DNA of 64,000 bases. Origin: Carex sylvatica (Eukaryota > Streptophyta > Magnoliopsida > Poales > Cyperaceae). Shown here piece after piece: positions 59,140 to 64,000 of the stretch. Positions within the stretch are counted from its first letter, which is position 1; every line of letters begins with the position of its first letter. The translations under genes and the position numbers were made by a program. The stretch covers positions 1 to 64,000 of the forward strand of contig CAXKVR010000255.1 of NCBI GenBank assembly GCA_964058845.1. The letters are read 5' to 3'. Under the pieces are notes generated by a model. The model made no database searches. It saw only the letters and a list, made by a program, of their open reading frames with translations, and was not told the DNA's origin.

Positions 59140-59345
59140 TCAGGATCGGTTATTTTAAACAATTGATTCATATTACTACTATTAGGATCGGTTGTTTAAA
59201 ATAATCGATCCTAAAATATTTTTTTTTTGAATTAGGGTCAGTTATATTAAGAAACCGATTCAGATTATTGTAGTATCAGTATCGCCTTCATCAGGATCGG
59301 TTGTATTCCGATACTAATATGCGTATATAACCGATCCTGATTCCA
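59140..59345. repeat. Right subterminal motif array of the non-autonomous CACTA
   Basis: About seven motifs in both orientations, ending ACCGATCCTGATTCC beside the terminal repeat. Confidence 0.8.
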
Positions 59346-59363
59346 TATTTTTCACTAGTGCAA

Positions 59364-59819
59364 TACCACCCACACTCACTATCCTCCTCTCACCATCCCC
59401 ACTACTCTCCCCCTCTCGCCTCGTACCTCCTGTATCGAGCGAGTCTCCAAAGGGTGATATCGCCTCTGAGTAGTATGGCTTGAGCTCTCAGAATATAACA
59501 CCCATACTCACAAATAATCTCCTCTCCTCTCCTCAGGGCTCCAGCATACATACCCTTTTTGAGTACCCGAGTACCCAACAAAGATACACTTCACAGCCCT
59601 TGGATCCAATTTTCCCACATTTGGCCTGTTATCCTGTACGAAGCACAAATAACCAAAGGTTTTGATAGGAAGAATATATCTATTCTTACCTTTCAGCATT
59701 TCAATTGATGACTTCCAATCCAACACCCGTGAGGGCACCCTGTTGATCAAGTAAGCTGCTGTCAGAACTGCTTGCCCCCATAAGTACTTTGGAACCTTCA
59801 TCAAAATCATCATACTTCG
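59364..59819 (-). pseudogene. Copia integrase C-terminal part
   Basis: The frame 59,813-59,508 reads MKVPKYLWGQAVLTAAYLIN, FGYLCFVQDNRPNVGKLDP and KCIFVGYSGTQKGY, the conserved end of the copia integrase. Upstream the copia sequence stops at about 59,820, where gypsy sequence begins. Gag, protease and the integrase core of the copia element are missing. Confidence 0.85.
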
Positions 59820-59821
59820 AG

Positions 59822-60966
59822 TTACCCTGCAGTGAACAGTGCCATCAATTCTTTCTCATAAGTGGAAAGGGACTGATTTTTCACACCTAGTTTCTTGCTC
59901 ATAAAAGCTATTGGTCTCTTGCCTTGCATCAACACTGCTCCAAGCCCATCCTTGCTGGCATCAGTTTCAATCACAAAAGGCTGTTGGAAGTCGGGCAGTT
60001 TGAGGACTGGAGATGTAACCATGGCTTTCTTCAGCTGGTCAAAGGCTTGTTGGGCTGTTTGACTCCATCTGAAATAATTCTTCTTCAATAGATCAGTCAA
60101 AGCTTTTGAGATAACACCATATCCTTTAATGAACTTTCTATTGTACCCAGTTAGCCCTAAGAAACCCCTTAGCCCCTTAACTGTCTGTGGTACTAGCCAG
60201 TCAACCATTGCTTTGATTTTCTTTGGGTCAGTGGCTACACCTTCTTCTGAGATTATGTGACCTAAATATTCTAATTTATGGACCCCAAACTCACACTTTG
60301 ACCTTTTGCAAAATAGTTGAGTTTCTTGTAATTTTTGTAATACAGCTTGGAGGTGTAACACATGAGACTCTAAGTCCTTGCTATAGATCAATATGTCATC
60401 AAAAAAAACCAAAACAAATTTTCTTAAAAAAGGCTTGAAAGTATCGTTCATGAGGGCTTGAAATGTGGCAGGGGCATTGGTCAAGCCAAAAGGCATGACC
60501 TTGAATTCATAAAGTCCTTCATGGGTTTGGAAGGCTGTTTTTGGGATGTCTTCTCAGTCATTCTTATTTGGTGGTATCCTGCTCTTAGGTCCAGTTTTGA
60601 AAAGAAATGAGCCCCATTCAACTCATCTAGTAAGTCATCAATAAGGGGAATTGGGAATTTGTTTTTAACAGTTGCTTCATTCAATTGTCTATAGTCTATG
60701 CACATTCGCCAAGTGGCATCTTTCTTTTTGACCAACAACACAGGGGCTGAATAAGGGCTAGTACTTGGCTATATGAAGGATTGGTGTAACAGCTCTTTAA
60801 TAATTTTTTCAATTTCAGTTTTTTGGAAATAGAAAAATCTGTAGGGTCTGATGTTTATGGGTTGAGTGTCTAATTTAAGGCTGATTTGATGGTCAACAGT
60901 TCTGTGTGGTGGTAGAGTTTTAGGTTCTGTGAAGACATCTTGGAATTGCTCAAGTATGGTTGCCAA
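59822..60966 (-). pseudogene. Ty3/gypsy reverse transcriptase, truncated in RNase H
   Basis: Three broken frames cover RT: 60,966-60,769 (TVDHQISLKL region), 60,741-60,481 ([36 protein letters not shown]) and 60,496-59,822 ([47 protein letters not shown]). RNase H starts ([18 protein letters not shown]) and ends abruptly after [11 protein letters not shown] at the junction with copia. A single-base frame shift lies at about 60,540. The form is that of a chromovirus. The gypsy integrase and 3' LTR are absent. Confidence 0.88.
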
Positions 60967-61020
60967 TGTGGGGTCTACACTGGTGACACTCTTCTTACTC
61001 TCCTCTTCTAATTGAAATAT

Positions 61021-61470
61021 CTATGCAAGGTACACTTGATTCCCTTCTTTCACTTCTCTCATCACATTTATTGCTCCTTCCAACACTTGTACTTCAGCTC
61101 CCTCCTTTTCAGATAACAAGTTGACTCTTTTCCCCTTATTTTCCACTACTACTAATCCCTTCTTCAGAATCAATTCAATCTTGTCCATCTCAGCTATCCA
61201 ATCAACTCCCAGCACTATATCATACCCCAGTACCTCCATCACTCTTAGGTCAGCTTCAAATGGAAACCCTTGTATGCTGAATTTAACCCCCTTGCCTAGT
61301 CTTTTGGAAATTAACTCTTCTCCTCCTGCACTTCTAACCTTGAGGGTGGTCGAGAGAGTTGTAGGTAATTTAAGAATTTGTACCAATGAGGGGTTGACAA
61401 AAGAGTGAGATGCCCCAGTATCTATCAGTAGGCAAATGGGAATGTTTTCAATTTTGGCTTTGTATTGCAA
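61021..61470 (-). pseudogene. gypsy aspartic protease domain
   Basis: The frame contains LLIDTGASHSFV, the DTGAS active site, followed by VLGYDIVLGVDWI as in plant gypsy proteases. It lies between gag and RT in the expected order. Confidence 0.85.
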
Positions 61471-61485
61471 GATTTTGTTAGTGCC

Positions 61486-62822
61486 TCATTTACTGGTGTC
61501 ACTCAAGGTACCTATAATTACCTCTTCTTCTTCTTCTACCCCTTTCATTTGATCCTTTACTTCCTGACTGTACTGTGCTTCTAAATCCACTTCCTCTTCT
61601 CCTTCCATCGTATGTAAACCCTTACCGCACCGATGACCTTGACTCCATTTGTCATTACACCTAAAACACAATCCAAGTGCCATTTTTTGGTCTATAGTCA
61701 GGTTTGCATTTGGTTTATTAACTGGATGTGGTTTTGGGTTATTTTGTGTTTCAAAATTTCTTCTAAATGCCCCATCTAGTGGTTTGGTAGTCAGATTTTT
61801 GTAGGTGGGTAAGGTAGTAGGTTTATGGTGCTATAGAGATTGGGTTCTGAGGAAGGTAGGTCTTTTGACACTAAGTCCAATGGCTGTCTCAATTTCAGAA
61901 GCTAGGTTGAAAGCCTCATTCAAATTCTGGGGTTTGAATAAATGAATAGAGTTTTGGATCTCTTCTTTCAATCCACACACAAAACTCCATACAAAGAAAT
62001 ATTCATTTTTTATGCCAGTTTCAGCCAATAACCGAGCCTTTGCCCTTTGAAATTCTCTCACATATTCATCCACATTACCCTTCTGTTGTACATTTTTGAA
62101 TTGAATCACTGGGTTGACATTGTTCCTCAACTTGAACCTCTCAAAAACTGCATCTACTAGTGCTGGCCAGGTTGGATTCGGGTGCTCTACCCGATGACAG
62201 TCATACCATTCTCCAGCATCACCAGTAAAGCTCAGTGATGCTAATTTGGTTTTGTAATGCTCAGGAGTTTGATTCACTTCAAAATAAAGCATGCAATGTT
62301 CTAACCAACTAGCAGCTCTATTACCATCAAATACGGGCATATCTACCCTTGGCATGTATACCCTCTGATTGAACTGATCCTGATACGTATTACCTTATTT
62401 GTGCTCTCCAGTAGCACCAAAATCGTCTCTATGTAGTGGTTGTCGATATTCTTCACCTCCACCCATGGTTCGATTAGATCTCTGAGTTGTGTGACCTCCT
62501 TGCCCTGTATCAGTTTGCTTCTCAGGCAATCGTGTGGATATGTCTCTGAGCATCTCTTGAAGTCCGTTGACTGATGTCTCAGCACCTCCGATTGGCCTCT
62601 CAGTTCATTAATACCCACCTCAGCACTTTGGAAACGATGTTCAAGAGCAATAACATGATCGTCTCGTGTCTGAGATGACGACTGAGAGTCTCTAGCTATC
62701 TGGTTGAGTTTCTCATTGAGAGCTATCAGATCTAATGCTCCATCATCTGCATGATCAGCACTCTTCTTTGGCGGCATTGCTCTACTACTCATAGCTTCCC
62801 AGATGTGAATCGGAAGCTCTGA
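61486..62822 (-). pseudogene. gypsy gag with zinc knuckle
   Basis: Frames 62,936-62,343 (N-terminus from MPPKKSADH, Gln-rich coil), 62,355-61,831 (Retrotrans_gag: VFDGNRAASWLEHCMLYFEV, GDAGEWYDCHR, VDEYVREFQRAKARL) and 61,683-61,486 (zinc-binding CFRCNDKWSQGHRC) follow in order with frame breaks between them. Confidence 0.85.
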
Positions 62823-62827
62823 TACCA
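62816..62827 (-). other. Primer-binding site of the gypsy segment
   Basis: TGGTATCAGAGC on the minus strand, four bases after the LTR end; the initiator-Met tRNA type. Confidence 0.85.
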
Positions 62828-62831
62828 CAAC

Positions 62832-63389
62832 TGCAACGAGCCTGAATCTCAAAAGAAAGAGATAGCAAAAATTAACAAACTGGAACAATGGAAAAACCAA
62901 TTTTGGGATAAAAACGAAGGAGCTGACAGCCACCAACGCATCGAATGCCTAAGTAATTCGCCTATTTCATTAAACAAACTCTCGATACAACTCCTTAGCG
63001 GTATTGGCCTTATATAGGTGATGTGAAATGTAAAATGAAGTAAATAAAACAATTACAGAATTCATGAATCTACTCTACGATTTGTCTTGTCATCGGAAAG
63101 TGCCAAACTGGTGAAACTAACTTCAAACGAATTCTGAAATTGTCGGAGACGAATCACTACTCTTTATCTCCTGTGTTCTCTCCAGTTCTTCTCTATTTCT
63201 ACTCTAGCGAGGCCCAGATGTCAGGATTAATGAGGTCCAGCGTGTTGATTGGTTGGGACCCCTTGTCAGTAACTCCCCTTTTCCTTTTCTCCTGCCCTGA
63301 GGTCCTGACCTTGTTGCCCATTTGTTCTCCTTCTTCAATCAAACTTTCAACTCCAACGGTCACCCCCAAATCACTCCTATCTCGCTGCA
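62832..63389 (-). repeat. 5' LTR of the gypsy segment, 558 bp
   Basis: On the minus strand it runs from TGCAGCGAG to CTCGTTGCA, ends that are inverted copies with one mismatch. It contains a TATA box (CCTATATAAGG, about 63,007-63,017). The U3 part upstream of the TATA box is included, so the gypsy DNA is an integrated copy, not a copied genomic RNA. No second gypsy LTR exists in the window. Confidence 0.75.
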
Positions 63390-63450
63390 TACTGTAGCGC
63401 TACCGTAAATCACGAAGAAAAAAAAAGGAAAGAAAACGGCTAGAGTTCCT

Positions 63451-63464
63451 GGCTCTTAGTACCA
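63451..63464 (-). other. Primer-binding site of the copia element
   Basis: TGGTACTAAGAGCC on the minus strand directly abuts the LTR; a variant of the TGGTATCAGAGCC type. Confidence 0.7.
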
Positions 63465-63618
63465 AATAGAAAGATAGAATTGTATTTATTTCATTGTTCT
63501 CTTGAGCCTATATAGACATTACATTTTCATCCAACACTCTCAACTATTCTATAATTCCTATCTTATCAAACGGTCTCTATAGCTCCATATAATGCATAAA
63601 CATACATAAATCTCAACA
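63465..63618 (-). repeat. 5' LTR of the copia element
   Basis: 154 bp, pair of the LTR at 53,198-53,351; flanked outside by TATAT. Confidence 0.85.
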
Positions 63619-63623
63619 TATAT

Positions 63624-64000
63624 ATACACCTAAAAGTGTATCTTGTAAATAATCATAATAAATCAATAAAGAAAATAACTCGAAAAAAAAAAAAATTCCA
63701 GTCTAACTACGAAACAGTAAACTAATTCGTATACCTGTTATCAGATTAAAGAGGAAATTTCAAAATTCACCAAAATGTCTAAATTAATTACTCTCCAAAA
63801 CTCATTTTAATGATAATGGAATAAACGAATGGAAAAATACAATTAATGATCAGAATATTATTACTTAAACAAAAAGCTATAAAAACTCAAGTTTATATAC
63901 AATGATCAGAAAACATACCAGTAAAATTCAAACAACATTCTTAACTATTATACCTTCAAAATATGTAGCGATTGGTGCCTCTGTCAAAATATTTCTCCAG
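63624..64000. other. AT-rich flank, no gene recognised
   Basis: Nothing supportable is visible in the last 377 bases. Confidence 0.4.

Larger units (their letters stand above)
55312..59360. mobile_element. Non-autonomous CACTA element, 4,049 bp, nested in copia integrase
   Basis: Ends CACTAGTGGAAAAACTGG and (complement of right) CACTAGTGAAAAATATGG are followed by AATCAGGATCGG. The 3-bp duplication CAA is exact (55,309-55,311 and 59,361-59,363). Both ends carry GATCGGTT-type motif arrays (55,330-55,960; 58,125-58,345; 59,140-59,345) of the same family as the 13.6-kb element. No transposase coding is present. It splits the copia integrase region, so it inserted after the copia element. Confidence 0.9.
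53198..63618 (-). mobile_element. Composite Ty1/copia locus with nested CACTA and gypsy segments
   Basis: Identical-length 154-bp LTRs (53,198-53,351 and 63,465-63,618), flanked by TATAT on both outer sides (53,193-53,197 and 63,619-63,623), bound a minus-strand element. The PBS (TGGTACTAAGAGCC) abuts the right LTR and the polypurine tract (TCTTGAGGGGGAG) abuts the left. Short LTRs and the RT type suggest the Ale lineage. Interior order from 5' to 3': leader, gypsy LTR-gag-protease-partial RT, copia integrase end, CACTA insertion, copia RT and RNase H. About a dozen differences separate the LTRs, so the copia insertion is not recent. Confidence 0.85.

Noticed and set aside
59820..63389. Template-switch chimera as first explanation of the gypsy-copia mosaic
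   Set aside because: The gypsy part includes U3 upstream of its TATA box, which a packaged RNA would lack at its 5' end; nested insertion plus deletion explains the data better.
1..64000. tRNA, rRNA or organelle-derived inserts
   Set aside because: I looked for conserved tRNA arms and rRNA or plastid words and saw none; a tRNAscan-type search would be decisive.

Overview
The window is nuclear DNA of a flowering plant. It has GT-AG spliceosomal introns, plant-only gene families (short-loop PIN auxin carrier, pectin methylesterase inhibitor, plant GH28 polygalacturonase, BCS1-type AAA-ATPase) and a very AT-rich background packed with LTR retrotransposons, CACTA transposons and MITEs. I cannot name the species, nor settle monocot versus dicot, from sequence alone.

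Layout. 1-9 kb: a complete two-exon AAA-ATPase gene (+); decayed F-box/FBD-like and MLO-like fragments; a hAT-type MITE with an 8-bp target duplication; and a five-exon PIN5-like auxin carrier whose splice sites and frame are intact apart from one in-frame TAG in exon 1. 9-21 kb: retrotransposon debris, namely two related Ty1/copia remnants in opposite orientation, a probable long Ty3/gypsy-type LTR region with a minisatellite, and other LTR-like remnants. It also holds the first of two paralogous small secreted-peptide loci. 21.5-23.2 kb: a single-exon PMEI gene (-) and two foldback elements.

23,356-36,952: an almost complete 13.6-kb CACTA (En/Spm) transposon. Its ends match, it carries a TGC/TGC target duplication, and its termini hold arrays of a GATCGGTT-type motif. 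It encodes a TNP2-type transposase, a second gene (plant En/Spm-type protein fused to a Ulp1/C48-like protease) and what looks like a captured first exon of a SINA-like E3 ligase. A 1,474-bp solo LTR with a 5-bp duplication has split the transposase reading frame. A perfect 92-bp inverted repeat lies just upstream of the transposase.

37-46.6 kb: LTR and gag fragments of one gypsy family, the second secreted-peptide paralog, and a mosaic of transposon ends bounded by a 19-bp direct repeat. 46.6-49.9 kb: no recognised gene. 49,957-52,085: a five-exon GH28 polygalacturonase gene (-) with all four catalytic motifs. 52.5-53.1 kb: a MITE with a 10-bp duplication. 53,198-63,618: a locus bounded by 154-bp copia LTRs and a TATAT duplication. 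It holds copia RNase H, RT and half of the integrase, a nested 4.05-kb non-autonomous CACTA (CAA duplication), and the 5' half of a gypsy element (LTR, PBS, gag, protease, partial RT) in place of the copia gag and protease.

The host genes are unrelated single loci rather than an operon or pathway cluster; PMEI and polygalacturonase both concern pectin but lie 28 kb apart. The main interest is the layered, datable transposon nesting, the broken PIN5-like gene, and the paralogous secreted-peptide loci.
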